Counted from the stretch's first letter, positions 16,788 through 26,193 are shown. The stretch is DNA of 64,000 nt from Anaerolinea sp. (GCA_029975055.1 JARKPU010000013.1:372001-436000); one strand, 5' to 3'. Numbers and translations: made by a program. Notes: generated by a model from the letters alone, not told the origin.

Positions 16788-18879
16788 TCTGCCCACCCTT
16801 TGCTTCGTCAATCCCGGCGAAGCGCCCTAAGGGAACCTCTACAAAGAGGGGCCGGCGCGTAGCGACGGTGATCTCGCTGGCAGGAACACCTTCGTCTCGG
16901 AAGAGGCGCAAGATGAGCGCCGTGCAGGTCTTTGAGCCGCAGGCTCCCATCCCGGCGCGGGTGATGGCTTTAATCTCGTTGATGTCGCGGTAGCCTGCGC
17001 GGATGAGAGCGCGGATTTCGCCTGCGCTGACGCGTTCGCAGCGGCAGACGATCGTATCATCCTGGATATGCTGCACGTACTGGTTCATCGCGCGGGTGAT
17101 GGTCGGATCTTGCACCCGGATCCCCGCAACGCGTTGAGCGTAACCGGAGGGCACCTGTACCTGGACGACACAGGTGCGGTCGGCTGCGCGGATGGTGCTG
17201 ACCGCCAGCACATCGGCGGTACCGAGTTCATTTCCCTCTGTGTCGAGGACGGTTACCACGTCGCCCTTGCGGATCGTCTGGCGGGTAAATTCATAGGGGA
17301 TAGCCACGCGCGGGGTCTGTGGGTGTTGGCGGTAATCCACCAGCGTGATGGCCAGCCCCGGGCATCCGGCGACGCAGCGCAGGCAGTAGCGGCAGCTGGA
17401 TGCATCGCCCATGAAAGATGGCACGCTGCGAATATCGGATTGGTCGATATAAATCAGACCCTGGCTGCACAGCGTTGCGCATGGGTTGCATGGAATTTCC
17501 TGCGTGCAGTGAATGACCGGGAACACCCCGCTTCGTTCTTCGGGCAGTTTCTCAGGATAGACGGCGCCCGGCCGGGAACGCAAGATCTCAATGGTGTGGT
17601 ACCAATCATCGGGCACTTTCTCGACTGACCGGCCGAGGTCGCGGGCGATTTCCAACCCGCGGATCTTCCCCGCGAAAATGGCAGCGGATGCTTCGGCGAT
17701 CTCCTCGGCGTCGCCTGCGGCATAGACCCGCATGCCGAATTCACGCGCCTTGGAGGTGAATTCATTCACCGGGTCGAGGCCGACCGCGATCAGCAGGCTG
17801 TCGCACTCAAAAGAGCGCTCGCTGCCTGAGATGGGCTGGAATTTCTCATCCACACGGGCGATGGTGACTGATTCGACCTTATCTTTCCCGTTGGCGCTCA
17901 CCACGGTGTGCGAGGTGTAGATGGGCACGCCCATGCGCACCAGTTTGTCTCGGTGCACCTTATAACCGCCGACCTCCGGCAGGGCCTCGACCAGACCGAT
18001 GACCTGGATGCCCGCCTGGAGAGCATGGTAACCGGCGATCAGGCCCACGTTGCCGCCTCCGACAATAAAAAGCTTCTCAGCGGGGCGAACGAGGTCGCGG
18101 TTCACCAGCGTCTGGAAGGCCCCCGCGCCATAGACCCCCGGCAGGGTGTTGCCGGGGAAAGCCAGGAATTTCTCTCTCGCGCCGGTCGCCACGAGCAGGA
18201 CATCGGGTCGAACGAGCACGTATTCATTCCCGTCTTTGAGGATGCCGACTTTTTGATCCGAAAAGACGGCCAGCGCCGTGCTTTGCAGCCAGACCTGTAC
18301 GCTGGCGTATTGTGCAACCTGTTCCGAGAGACGGGAGGCGATGTCGATCCCGCGCGTGCCGGCATACACCGCCTGCGCCGAGCCAAAGAAACGGTGGGTT
18401 TGCAGCACCAGTTTGCCCCCGAGGCGGTGTTTATCATCAACCAGGATGGTTTCGACGCCCAGCTTGCCCAACTCAATGGCCGCCGAGAGCCCGGCAGGCC
18501 CGCCGCCGAGGATCAACACCGGGATATGGACGAGGCGAACGGGCTTCGTGGCAGGCGTTTCGTGGACGATTGGCAGCTCGGCCAGACCCTCTAATGGCTC
18601 GATGCGCATCCCGGCCTGGACAAGGTGCATACATGATTTGACCGGCTGGCCATCCGCCAGCACCATGCATTGCGCACACTGCCCGTTGGCGCAGAAAATA
18701 CCTTGAGGAGATTGGTCCTTGGCATGGTGCCCAAAGATGCGAATGCCATGCGCAAACAGCGCCGCCGAGATGGTTTCGCCTTCCAGGGCTTCCAGCAGGC
18801 TGCCTTGCCAGTAGAACGGGATCTCTTTTCGTTCTGGAATGGAAAGGATCGGGTGCTCGCGTATCCGGTAAGATGACAT
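16780..18879 (-). CDS. Fused 2Fe-2S/FAD-NAD/4Fe-4S/BFD oxidoreductase (HcnAB-like)
   Basis: This roughly 699-residue protein combines parts that are usually separate. Residues 1-95 form a plant-type 2Fe-2S domain with Cys63, Cys68, Cys71 and Cys83, as in HcnA. A two-dinucleotide flavoprotein domain follows (LILGGGPAGLSAAIELG and FIVGGGNVGLIAGYHA), as in HcnB. A ferredoxin-like stretch has CX5CX2CX3C and CX2CX2CX3CP, enough for two 4Fe-4S clusters. A BFD-like 2Fe-2S domain with CRC and CGSKTC ends the protein. It probably accepts electrons from the DAO-type subunit downstream. The start is uncertain; an upstream start would add 26 residues. Confidence 0.82.
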   Translation of the reverse strand: MSSYRIREHPILSIPERKEIPFYWQGSLLEALEGETISAALFAHGIRIFGHHAKDQSPQGIFCANGQCAQCMVLADGQPVKSCMHLVQAGMRIEPLEGLAELPIVHETPATKPVRLVHIPVLILGGGPAGLSAAIELGKLGVETILVDDKHRLGGKLVLQTHRFFGSAQAVYAGTRGIDIASRLSEQVAQYASVQVWLQSTALAVFSDQKVGILKDGNEYVLVRPDVLLVATGAREKFLAFPGNTLPGVYGAGAFQTLVNRDLVRPAEKLFIVGGGNVGLIAGYHALQAGIQVIGLVEALPEVGGYKVHRDKLVRMGVPIYTSHTVVSANGKDKVESVTIARVDEKFQPISGSERSFECDSLLIAVGLDPVNEFTSKAREFGMRVYAAGDAEEIAEASAAIFAGKIRGLEIARDLGRSVEKVPDDWYHTIEILRSRPGAVYPEKLPEERSGVFPVIHCTQEIPCNPCATLCSQGLIYIDQSDIRSVPSFMGDASSCRYCLRCVAGCPGLAITLVDYRQHPQTPRVAIPYEFTRQTIRKGDVVTVLDTEGNELGTADVLAVSTIRAADRTCVVQVQVPSGYAQRVAGIRVQDPTITRAMNQYVQHIQDDTIVCRCERVSAGEIRALIRAGYRDINEIKAITRAGMGACGSKTCTALILRLFRDEGVPASEITVATRRPLFVEVPLGRFAGIDEAKGGQND

Positions 18880-19069
18880 GTCCGTCAAATCCCCACCAAT
18901 GGATTGGTTTAGCGCCAGGCCGGTCCCCGCATTCAGGCCTTTGAACGCCACGCGCATTGTAGCTTAAGCAGGTGGAGAGGCCAACTGATGATTGGCTTGC
19001 ATTGCTGCCCCATGTGTCACATTCTCAACGGCCGCACGATGATGCCGGGAGAGGCAATTTAAAGAGAAA

Positions 19070-19087
19070 GCGGGCCTGAAGGCCCGC
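19070..19087 (-). terminator. Terminator after prfB
   Basis: A perfect 7-bp GC stem (19070-19076 with 19081-19087) with a TGAA-type loop lies 17 bases past the prfB stop and is followed on the minus strand by TTTCTCTTT. Confidence 0.8.
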
Positions 19088-19103
19088 CCATGGCTCTTAT
19101 TGG

Positions 19104-20196
19104 TTATTCCTGCTCGGGTTGGTGGCGCAGGAAGGCTTCCATGAACGCGTCCAGGTCGCCATCCAGAACGGCCTGGGTGTTCCCGGTTTCGTATTCGGTG
19201 CGGTGATCTTTGACCATCTGGTACGGGTGAAGCACGTACGAGCGGATCTGGCTGCCCCACTCGGCCTTTACATACTCGCCGCGCAGGTCGGCCAACTGGC
19301 GCTCCTGGGCTTCGCGTTGCAGCTCGGCCAGCCGCGCGCGCAAGACACGCATCGCGTTCAGGCGGTTCTGCATCTGCGAGCGCTCGTTCTGGCAGGATAC
19401 GACGATGCCGGTGGGGATGTGGGTGATGCGCACCGCGGTTGCGTTCTTCTGGACATTCTGCCCGCCCGCAGAGGAGGAGCGGTAGATATCGATGCGCAGG
19501 TCGTCTGGGGCAATCTCGATTTCGGTGTCCTCATCGCCCAGGTCGGGCAGCACCTCCACCTGGGCAAAAGATGTGTGGCGGCGGTGAGCTGAGTCGAACG
19601 GCGAAAGGCGCACCAGGCGGTGAACGCCCTTTTCGGCTCGCAGGTAACCATAGGCATACAGCCCATCCACGGCGATGGTGATCGATTTGATTCCGGCCTC
19701 TTCGCCTTCGGTCAGGTCGAGGATCTCCGTTTGGTAGCCGCGGCGCTCACACCAACGCAGGTACATGCGCTGGAGCATGGCGGCCCAGTCCTGTGAATCG
19801 GTGCCGCCCGCGCCCGCATTGATGGAAAGCAAAGCCCCGCCGCGGTCGTATTTACCGCCGAGGAGCACCTGCAGCTCGAGCCGGCCAATCTGTTTCTCGA
19901 TTGCATCGGTCTCCGGCTCCAGTTCTGGGCGCAGGCTTTCATCGCCCATTTCTGCCAGTTCAAGGATATCCTGGATATGTTTTTGAATGCCGCGCCAGCT
20001 TTCCACCTCGGAGCGCAGGTCGGCCAGGCGTTTCATCAGTTTTTGGGCTTCAGCAGGGTCATCCCAAAGGGCGGGGTTCTCGGTGCGAGTTTGCAGCTCG
20101 GATAATTCGGCGTCCTTTTTCGCGAGGTCAAAGATGCTCCTGGAGGTTCTCGACGATTTTCAAGCTGGTCTGTAAACGGGTAACTAAATCCTGCAT
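19104..20196 (-). CDS. prfB: Peptide chain release factor 2, with programmed +1 frameshift
   Basis: RF2 ends translation at UGA and UAA codons. The gene is in two frames: the ATG (GGAGG four bases upstream) starts 22 codons that end in CTT TGA, and the rest resumes in the +1 frame at GAC. The shift site CTTTGAC has AGGAG exactly three bases before it, the same spacing as in E. coli prfB, so RF2 levels should control their own synthesis. The joined product is 363 residues, the usual length. It contains the stop-codon-reading SPF motif ([11 protein letters not shown]) and the peptidyl-transfer GGQ motif ([10 protein letters not shown]). ftsY lies 13 bases upstream. Confidence 0.95.
20127..20141 (-). 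promoter_or_regulatory. RF2 programmed frameshift signal
   Basis: Read on the minus strand, AGGAG (20141-20137), CAT, then the slippery CTT TGA C. The ribosome pauses at the in-frame UGA (20130-20128) when RF2 is scarce, and the internal Shine-Dalgarno element pushes it one base forward. Confidence 0.95.
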
Positions 20197-20209
20197 GGTT
20201 CCTCCAGTG

Positions 20210-21124
20210 TCATTTCTTCTCGATGATATTATCAACAAACGCTTCACGGTCGAAGGTTTGCAGGTCGGCGGGTTTTTCACCTAAACCGGCGAACAGAATG
20301 GGCAGCCCCAGTTCGCGTTGGATGGCGAAGGCCATGCCGCCGCGGGCCGAAGAATCGAGCTTGGTGAGAATGATGCCGTTGACTTTCACGGCATCTTTGA
20401 ATGCGCGCGCCTGGTGGAGCGCGTTTTGGCCGGTGGTCGCATCCAGCACCAGCCAGACGGCATGCGGCGCGCCGGGCAGGGCTTTCGCGACCACGCGGTA
20501 AACCTTCTTCAATTCTTCCATCAAGTTGAAGCGTGTGTGCAGGCGCCCGGCAGTATCGACGAGGACCACATCCACCTTGCGGCTCTGAGCCGCCTGGACG
20601 GCATCGTACGCCACTGCACCAGGGTCGGCATTCGGTTGGCCGGTAATCACCGGAAGGTTCAGCCTCTCACCCCACACCTGGAGCTGATCCACGGCAGCGG
20701 CGCGGAAGGTGTCGGCGGCTGCCAGCAAGACGGATTTCCCACGGTCGGTAAACTGCTTGCCGAGTTTCGCGGCGGTGGTTGTTTTGCCTGAGCCATTCAC
20801 GCCAACCAGCAGGACGACAGCCGGTTGAAAACCGTCCAGTTCAATGGGGGGAACCGGTGCGAGGCGAGCCAGCAATTCGGCCCGCAAGGCGTCCTGCAAC
20901 TCATCCGTGTGCGTCAGGCCGTCTTGCGTGACGCGCTTCTGGAGTGCCTTGAGGACCTCCTCGGTGGTTTCGATCCCAAGATCGGCCTGCACGAGGATCG
21001 ATTCGAGCTCGTCCCAAGTCTCTGCGGTGATCTCGCTGGCGCCAAAAAAGGTTGCCAGGCGGCCGAAAGCCATCTTGCGAGTCCGTTCCAGTCCATCTTT
21101 CCATTTTGCGAAGAGGTCTGCCAT
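20210..21124 (-). CDS. ftsY: Signal recognition particle receptor FtsY
   Basis: FtsY is the membrane-linked GTPase that receives SRP-ribosome complexes and hands nascent membrane proteins to SecYEG. The 304-residue protein has the short N domain and the G domain with P-loop [15 protein letters not shown], the [11 protein letters not shown] motif, [15 protein letters not shown] and the closing [10 protein letters not shown] motif. It lacks the long acidic A domain of E. coli FtsY, which is common outside proteobacteria. It stands directly upstream of prfB. Confidence 0.95.
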   Translation of the reverse strand: MADLFAKWKDGLERTRKMAFGRLATFFGASEITAETWDELESILVQADLGIETTEEVLKALQKRVTQDGLTHTDELQDALRAELLARLAPVPPIELDGFQPAVVLLVGVNGSGKTTTAAKLGKQFTDRGKSVLLAAADTFRAAAVDQLQVWGERLNLPVITGQPNADPGAVAYDAVQAAQSRKVDVVLVDTAGRLHTRFNLMEELKKVYRVVAKALPGAPHAVWLVLDATTGQNALHQARAFKDAVKVNGIILTKLDSSARGGMAFAIQRELGLPILFAGLGEKPADLQTFDREAFVDNIIEKK

Positions 21125-21139
21125 ATGGGCGGAATTATA

Positions 21140-22207
21140 TCATCCTTCAATTGACTGGCTTCTACGCTGATTTTCCGTGGCGAGCTGCCCGCAGCCGGCC
21201 TGAATATCGATGCCGCGCCGGATGCGGATGGTGGCCGGTATGCCCGCCTTTTCCAATTCGGCGCAGAAAGCAACAGCCCGTTCGTGAGTCGTCGCCTGGC
21301 CCCGGTATTTATTGGTGGGATTGAGCGGAATGACATTGACATGGCAGAGCAGGCCCTTCAGAAGGGCTGCAAGGCGGCGGGCTTCTTCGGGGGTGTCGTT
21401 CACGTCGCGAATCAACGCCCATTCGAAGGTGATGCGCCGCCCGGTTTTCTCAACGTATTCACGGCAGGCGGCCAGCAGGTCGAGGAGGGGGTATTTCCTA
21501 TTCACGGGCAACAGAGACGAGCGCAGAGAGTCTTCGGCGGCGTGCAGGCTGATAGCCAGGTTCACCTGGCGGTTCTCTTCGGCGAAGCGGCGGATCATTG
21601 GGATCAATCCGACGGTAGAGATGGTGAACCGGCGCGCGCCGAGGTTCATGCCCTCGGGGTGGTTGAGCCGGTCAATGGCTGCCAGGGTATTTTCGTAGTT
21701 GTGGAACGGCTCTCCCATGCCCATCACTACGATGTTCGTCACCGCTTCGCCCTGTTCCTTCAATTGGCGGGCGTAATAGAGCACCTGCTCGACAATCTCA
21801 CCCGAGCTGAGGTGGCGTAAAAAGCCCATCTGACCTGTGGCGCAAAATACGCACCCCATGGCACAACCGGCCTGGGTGGAGATGCACAGCGTGCGGCGCG
21901 ATTCGTAGCGCATCAAGACGGCTTCGATGGCTTTTTCGTCTGGGAGCGTGAACAGGGTTTTCACCGTCTCGCCATCGGTAGATTGCAGCACCGCTCCCGG
22001 CTTGAGCGCCTGGAAGCTGAACTCGGCATCGAGCCGTTCGCGCAGCTGCTTCGAAAGGTTGCTGAACTGACCCGGCTGGCTCCATAAAGAGCGGTAAATG
22101 CCCTGCCAGACCTGTTTGGCCCGAAATGCCGGTTCTCCCCACGAGGTGAGAACAGCCTGAAGTTCGGGCAGGTCAAGGTCGTAGATCAATCGGCGCGTTT
22201 CTGGCAT
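21140..22207 (-). CDS. rlmN: 23S rRNA/tRNA adenine-C2 methyltransferase RlmN
   Basis: RlmN is a radical SAM enzyme that methylates C2 of A2503 in 23S rRNA and A37 in some tRNAs. The protein has the radical SAM motif CAMGCVFC (CX3CX2C), the VVMGMGEPFHNYEN motif, and a C-terminal region with a conserved Cys in AGCGQL that forms the protein-RNA adduct. Length (355 residues) is normal. Start choice between an ATG and a TTG two codons earlier is not decisive. It follows the HAD-IIA gene with a short gap and precedes ftsY. Confidence 0.95.
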   Translation of the reverse strand: MPETRRLIYDLDLPELQAVLTSWGEPAFRAKQVWQGIYRSLWSQPGQFSNLSKQLRERLDAEFSFQALKPGAVLQSTDGETVKTLFTLPDEKAIEAVLMRYESRRTLCISTQAGCAMGCVFCATGQMGFLRHLSSGEIVEQVLYYARQLKEQGEAVTNIVVMGMGEPFHNYENTLAAIDRLNHPEGMNLGARRFTISTVGLIPMIRRFAEENRQVNLAISLHAAEDSLRSSLLPVNRKYPLLDLLAACREYVEKTGRRITFEWALIRDVNDTPEEARRLAALLKGLLCHVNVIPLNPTNKYRGQATTHERAVAFCAELEKAGIPATIRIRRGIDIQAGCGQLATENQRRSQSIEG

Positions 22208-22216
22208 CTTCAATTG

Positions 22217-23008
22217 CTACTTTCCGCCGTTCAACACCGGCAGAAGCATGGAGAGATTCTCTATGGTCAAGCCGGGAGGCGGCTGCCAGTGCGCGGCTTC
22301 CTCGCGGGTAGAGACGCCCGTCAGCACGAGCGCAGTCGGGCAGCCCGCGCGCTGACCACCGAGAATGTCGGTATCGAGCCGGTCGCCGACAGCAAGCACC
22401 TCATCGGGCGCAAGCTGCATTCGCTGCAGGGCAAGTTTGAACATGAACGGCTCAGGTTTGCCGGTGATGAGAGGCTTTACCCCCGACCCGGCTTCGATGA
22501 ATGCCAGCACCGAGCCGGCGCCGGGCGTCAGGCCGTGAGGAGAGGGAAAGGTAAGATCGGGGTTGGTGCCGATGAACGGCGCTCCGGCGCGGATCAACGT
22601 ACAGGCGCGCGAGAGCTTGGCGTAGGTGAGGTGGCGATCAAGCCCGGCGACGACCGCCAGGACATTCTCTTCGGCGGGGAAAAATCCCCATTCGGCCAGC
22701 GTTTCGACCATCCCTGACTCACCGACGATGAATACGGGTCCACCGTGCGGGTGCTTCTGGCTTAGGTAATACCCGGCCGACATGGACGAGTTGACGATCT
22801 GCTCGGCGGACAACCGCGCTCCGAATCCGCGCAGTTTATCCAGGTACTGAGCGACGCTCTTGGTGGCGTTGTTTGTAGCCAGAGTCACTTTCAGGCCCAT
22901 CTGCTCTGCCTGGTGGAAGAATGCTTGCAGGTCGAGCAGCGGTTGGTCTCCGCGCCAGAGGACGCCGTCCATATCCAGGATCAACCCTTTGATGTTGGCG
23001 AGGTTCAT
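22217..23008 (-). CDS. HAD-IIA family hydrolase (NagD-like)
   Basis: The 263-residue protein is a class IIA HAD phosphatase. Motif I is LILDMDGVLWRGD, motif II falls in TLATNNATKS, and the metal-binding motif is AVGDRLDTDILGGQRAG. The large C2 cap lies between motifs II and III, as in NagD and 4-nitrophenylphosphatase-like proteins, which act on nucleoside or sugar phosphates such as phosphoglycolate. I chose the ATG with AGGAAAG just upstream rather than the in-frame TTG four codons earlier. Substrate unknown; it is cotranscribed with rlmN. Confidence 0.88.
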   Translation of the reverse strand: MNLANIKGLILDMDGVLWRGDQPLLDLQAFFHQAEQMGLKVTLATNNATKSVAQYLDKLRGFGARLSAEQIVNSSMSAGYYLSQKHPHGGPVFIVGESGMVETLAEWGFFPAEENVLAVVAGLDRHLTYAKLSRACTLIRAGAPFIGTNPDLTFPSPHGLTPGAGSVLAFIEAGSGVKPLITGKPEPFMFKLALQRMQLAPDEVLAVGDRLDTDILGGQRAGCPTALVLTGVSTREEAAHWQPPPGLTIENLSMLLPVLNGGK

Positions 23009-23023
23009 CTTTCCTTTCAAAAG

Positions 23024-23058
23024 AACAGGCCGGGAAGCAAGGCGCCATCCGGCCTGTT
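23024..23058 (-). terminator. Terminator after clpP
   Basis: A 10-bp stem (AACAGGCCGG at 23024-23033 with CCGGCCTGTT at 23049-23058) with a 15-base loop runs into TTCTTTT on the minus strand. It lies between clpP and the HAD-IIA gene. Confidence 0.8.
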
Positions 23059-23085
23059 ACTCACCGATCTCAGCTCCGCCCGCTT

Positions 23086-23691
23086 TTACTTTGCGGGCAG
23101 TTCGAGCACCTTATCAACGATGCCATACTCGACTGCCTGGCGGGCATCGAGGTAGAAATCGCGCTCGGTGTCGCGCTCGATGACGGAAATTTCCTGGCCG
23201 GTCGTGCGCGCCAGGATTTCATTGAGCGCCGTCTTCAGGCGCAGGATCTCGCGCGCCTGGATTTCGATATCGGTTGCCTGGCCCTGGGTGCCGCCCAACG
23301 GCTGGTGCATGTGAATGGTGGCATGCGGCAGGGCATACCGCTGGCCTTTCGCGCCGGCTGAGAGGAGCACTGTGCCGAAGGACGCTGTAACACCGACGGC
23401 AACGGTGCTGATGCGGTTGGGGATCATCTGCATCGTGTCGTAGATTGCCAATCCGGCGTAGATCAACCCTCCCGGCGAGTTGATGTACATCTGAATATCC
23501 TTCTCGGGGTCTTCGCGGCTCAGGAAGAGCAGCTGAGCGACGATGAGGTTTGAAATCTGGTCGTCGATCGGCGTGCCGAGGAAGATGATGCGCTCTTTGA
23601 GCAGCAGCGAGAAGATATCGTACGCGCGTTCGCCGCGCGCCGACGACTCAATCACCATCGGGATGACGGATTTGAACTCGGGAAGGGTCAT
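23086..23691 (-). CDS. clpP: ATP-dependent Clp protease proteolytic subunit
   Basis: ClpP is the serine peptidase barrel that degrades proteins fed by ClpX or other AAA unfoldases. The 201-residue protein keeps the catalytic triad: Ser in [11 protein letters not shown], His in [13 protein letters not shown], and Asp in the [15 protein letters not shown] region. INSPGG forms the conserved substrate-binding strand. The Ser motif has Thr and Phe where most ClpPs have Ala and Met. Trigger factor lies 33 bases upstream, the common tig-clpP order, but no clpX follows; a terminator comes after clpP. Confidence 0.95.
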   Translation of the reverse strand: MTLPEFKSVIPMVIESSARGERAYDIFSLLLKERIIFLGTPIDDQISNLIVAQLLFLSREDPEKDIQMYINSPGGLIYAGLAIYDTMQMIPNRISTVAVGVTASFGTVLLSAGAKGQRYALPHATIHMHQPLGGTQGQATDIEIQAREILRLKTALNEILARTTGQEISVIERDTERDFYLDARQAVEYGIVDKVLELPAK

Positions 23692-23724
23692 GCTGACTCC
23701 TGTGATTGCCGGCTGCCCGGGTGG

Positions 23725-25233
23725 TTATTCAGCCGTGGCAGGCTCGGCCGGCTCGTCTGAAGAAGATTCGGCTGCCTGCGGCGCGGCGCTTTCGGGGGCG
23801 GGCGCAGGGGCTTCGGCGGCCGGCTGGCTGCCCTCTGCCGCGGCTTCGGGGGCAGTTTCGGGAGCGGGCTCAGCGGGAGCGTCGGCTTTCCCTGTGGCGA
23901 TATCGCGCAGGCGGTTCATCAGGCGCTGGTTGAAGATTTCGTTGACGGTGCCGCGCGCCAGCGTATCGGCCAGCTGTTTTTGGCTGATTTTTGCGCCGGA
24001 CCGGATTTGAGCGAATTGCGGGTCGTTCTTGGCCTGCTCTTTGGCCATATCGAAGATCATCTGCATCTCATACGGTTGCAGCTGGATGTTTTCGCGGGAG
24101 GCAAATTCTTCCAGGACGAGTTGGCGCTTGATGCGCGTTTCGGCGGCCGGTTTGATCTCTTTCTCCACCAGTTCTTCGCGGGTCATATTGCGCGTTTTCA
24201 GGTAGGTTTCCAGGTCGAGTTTTTGCTGTGCAAGGTCTTCCTGGAAGTGCGCCAACAGGTGCTCGACCTCTTCGTCGAGGAGGATGGGCGGATACAGGAC
24301 TTTGGCGCCGTCCATCAACTTTTCGATGAGGCCGTCATAATACTCGCGATTGTACTTGCGGGTCTCCGTCTCTTGCAGCTGGCGGAGGATATCTTTCCGC
24401 AGGGCGTCCAGGTCTTCGTAAGGGCCGAGGCTCTTGACGAAATCCTCGTTGACCTCAGGCTTTGCGATCTCTTTGATGCTCTCGACCTCGACATGGAAGC
24501 TGGCTGTTTTGCCGGTCAGGTCATCGGAAGAACCGTCATCTTCAAAGGTGTGCTCAAAGGTTTTCGTCTCACCGACGTGGAGGCCGACCAGTTCGTTCAC
24601 GAAGCCCTTGTACGGCCATTCGTGACCGTCTTCATCGGTGTGGTCTTCGGGTGTTCCGGCCACCATCTCATAGGAGCCTTCTTCGATCAACGTGCCCTCT
24701 TCACCCTCAGGCGGTTCGCTGAGCTTGGCAGACAGCTTGATTGCGACAAGGTCGCCTTTTTCGGCGGGGCGTTCGATGGGAACGGCAGTGCCGACTCGCC
24801 GGCGAAGGCGCTCGATCATCTCGTCCACTTTGGTTTCTTCGACGGTCGGCGGATTGTAATCGAGGCGCAGTTCTTTGTACTCACCGAGGTCGATCACCGG
24901 GGCGAGCGGAATGATGAACGAGAATTTCGGCGGTTCTTCGCTGATGATTTCTTCCAGCTGGCCGGGGCCGTAGGATTGGATTCCAGCCTCTTTCACCACC
25001 TGGGGGTACACTTCATCCAGCATCAAGCTGATGGCTTCTTCTTTAATCGCCTGGTCGCCCACCGTGCGGCGGACCATTTCATAGGGAGCTTTCCCGGGGC
25101 GGAAACCTGGGAACCTGGTTTCCGCAGAGATTTTCCGCGCAGCCTGCCGCTTAAAGCGTTCCAGGGTGTCATTCTCGAATTCCACCACAACTTTCTTCTG
25201 GTGATCGTCTCGGTCGAACGTCTCGATTTTCAA
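23725..25233 (-). CDS. tig: Trigger factor chaperone/peptidyl-prolyl isomerase
   Basis: Trigger factor binds the ribosome exit tunnel and shields new chains. The N-terminal ribosome-binding domain has the signature FPGFRPGKAPYEMV. A FKBP-like PPIase domain covers about residues 150-245, with an internal acidic insertion (DHTDEDGHEW), and a C-terminal helical chaperone domain follows. The last 50 residues are a low-complexity tail rich in Ala, Pro and Glu, which makes the protein (502 residues) longer than E. coli Tig (432). clpP follows and a tRNA-Leu gene precedes. Confidence 0.93.
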   Translation of the reverse strand: MKIETFDRDDHQKKVVVEFENDTLERFKRQAARKISAETRFPGFRPGKAPYEMVRRTVGDQAIKEEAISLMLDEVYPQVVKEAGIQSYGPGQLEEIISEEPPKFSFIIPLAPVIDLGEYKELRLDYNPPTVEETKVDEMIERLRRRVGTAVPIERPAEKGDLVAIKLSAKLSEPPEGEEGTLIEEGSYEMVAGTPEDHTDEDGHEWPYKGFVNELVGLHVGETKTFEHTFEDDGSSDDLTGKTASFHVEVESIKEIAKPEVNEDFVKSLGPYEDLDALRKDILRQLQETETRKYNREYYDGLIEKLMDGAKVLYPPILLDEEVEHLLAHFQEDLAQQKLDLETYLKTRNMTREELVEKEIKPAAETRIKRQLVLEEFASRENIQLQPYEMQMIFDMAKEQAKNDPQFAQIRSGAKISQKQLADTLARGTVNEIFNQRLMNRLRDIATGKADAPAEPAPETAPEAAAEGSQPAAEAPAPAPESAAPQAAESSSDEPAEPATAE

Positions 25234-25271
25234 GGCAGCCTTCCTGAATAAGAATAGTTTGATTGCTCAAA

Positions 25272-25353
25272 TGGGGAAGACGGGACTTGAACCCGTACGC
25301 CTCTCGGCACATGATCCTAAGTCATGCCTGTCTGCCAGTTCCAGCACTTCCCC
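25272..25353 (-). tRNA. tRNA-Leu (anticodon UAG)
   Basis: The 82-nt gene folds as a tRNA. The acceptor stem is GGGGAAG with CTTCCCC plus discriminator A. The anticodon stem CATGA/TCATG closes the loop CTTAGGA, so the anticodon is UAG and decodes CUA and other CUN leucine codons. A long variable arm and the T-arm GGGTTCAAGTCCC fit tRNA-Leu. The 3' CCA is not encoded. It lies just upstream of tig. Confidence 0.95.
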
Positions 25354-25473
25354 TGATGGATACAGGATGGGGGCGTAGCTAGACAATTATACGTTCCACG
25401 GCTTTCCTGTCAAGGCCGAGGTGCGCGGGTGCGAGGGCAGCATGGTTTCTTATCGTTGATAAAGAGCCCTCAC

Positions 25474-25502
25474 CCTGCCCTCTCCCACCGGGAGAGGGCA
25501 GG
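25474..25502. repeat. 13-bp palindromic repeat
   Basis: A perfect inverted repeat (CCTGCCCTCTCCC, three-base gap, GGGAGAGGGCAGG) sits in the non-coding stretch between tRNA-Leu and the nitroreductase gene. From memory, similar CCCTCTCCC...GGGAGAGGG elements are dispersed in many environmental genomes. The rest of the 282-base stretch shows no gene. Confidence 0.6.
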
Positions 25503-25635
25503 AAATTTGCTCCCTTCGCCCTCTGTGACGTGCTTCGCGCAGCCGCAGAAAGAAGAGAGATCAAGGATGAATGATTGGCCGGGCAGTTCTGAGAAGGCCA
25601 TGGTGAGGGCGGGTAACGCTGCGTGCGTGGGCAGG

Positions 25636-26193
25636 TCAGTCCATCCACGTGGTGCGATCCTCGAAAGAGGGCCGTTGCGCGGTAGGGGCAGGGTTGGCCG
25701 GGTAACCGATGTAAATGAACGAAACCAGGTCTTGCTCGGGCTGGAGGCCGAGGAATGCTTTCACGCGGGGGTCGGTAGCCTGAGTGCCGGTGCGCCACTT
25801 GGCGCCCAGCCCGAGGGCGTGCGCGGCCAGGAGGATGTTTTCCACAGCAGCTGCAACCGCGCAGGCGTTCTCGAACGGCAGCGCGCGCGGATCGGTCACC
25901 GGTTCCACACCAACGGCGATGAGCAGCGGTGCGCGCAACGGTTTGGCCCGTTCTTTCTCAACCGAGGCGGGCGGCGCAGCCGGGTGTTCGGCAAGGTAAA
26001 TCTCAGCAAAAAGGTCACCCAGGCGCTCGCGAGCCTGCCCCTGGAGCACAACGAAGCGCCAGGGGCGAACTTTATAATGGTTCGGGGCCTGGACCGCCGC
26101 CGAGAGCAGTTTTTCGATCAATTCGCGCGGGATCGGGTCTGCTCGAACGGTATCGCAGGAATAGCGCGTGAAAATGGTTTCCAGAGCGTCCAT
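25636..26193 (-). CDS. Nitroreductase family flavoprotein
   Basis: The 185-residue protein fits the FMN-dependent nitroreductase family, which reduces nitro groups, quinones or flavins with NAD(P)H. It has the N-terminal TRYSCDTVRADPIP, the AAVQAPNHYKVRPWRFVVL motif with FMN-binding residues, and the LLAAHALGLGAKWRTG motif near residue 140. I chose the ATG with AAGGAAGG upstream; earlier in-frame starts would run into an upstream hairpin. Natural substrate cannot be inferred. It stands alone in its transcript. Confidence 0.88.
   Translation of the reverse strand: MDALETIFTRYSCDTVRADPIPRELIEKLLSAAVQAPNHYKVRPWRFVVLQGQARERLGDLFAEIYLAEHPAAPPASVEKERAKPLRAPLLIAVGVEPVTDPRALPFENACAVAAAVENILLAAHALGLGAKWRTGTQATDPRVKAFLGLQPEQDLVSFIYIGYPANPAPTAQRPSFEDRTTWMD

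Noticed and set aside
19104..20036. RF2 as a 310-residue protein starting at an internal ATG
   Set aside because: The upstream frame with a ribosome site, 22 codons and CTTTGAC restores the full 363-residue RF2. The short version lacks the N-terminal domain.
23980..25251. 423-codon plus-strand frame opposite tig
   Set aside because: Trigger factor motifs are unmistakable on the minus strand.
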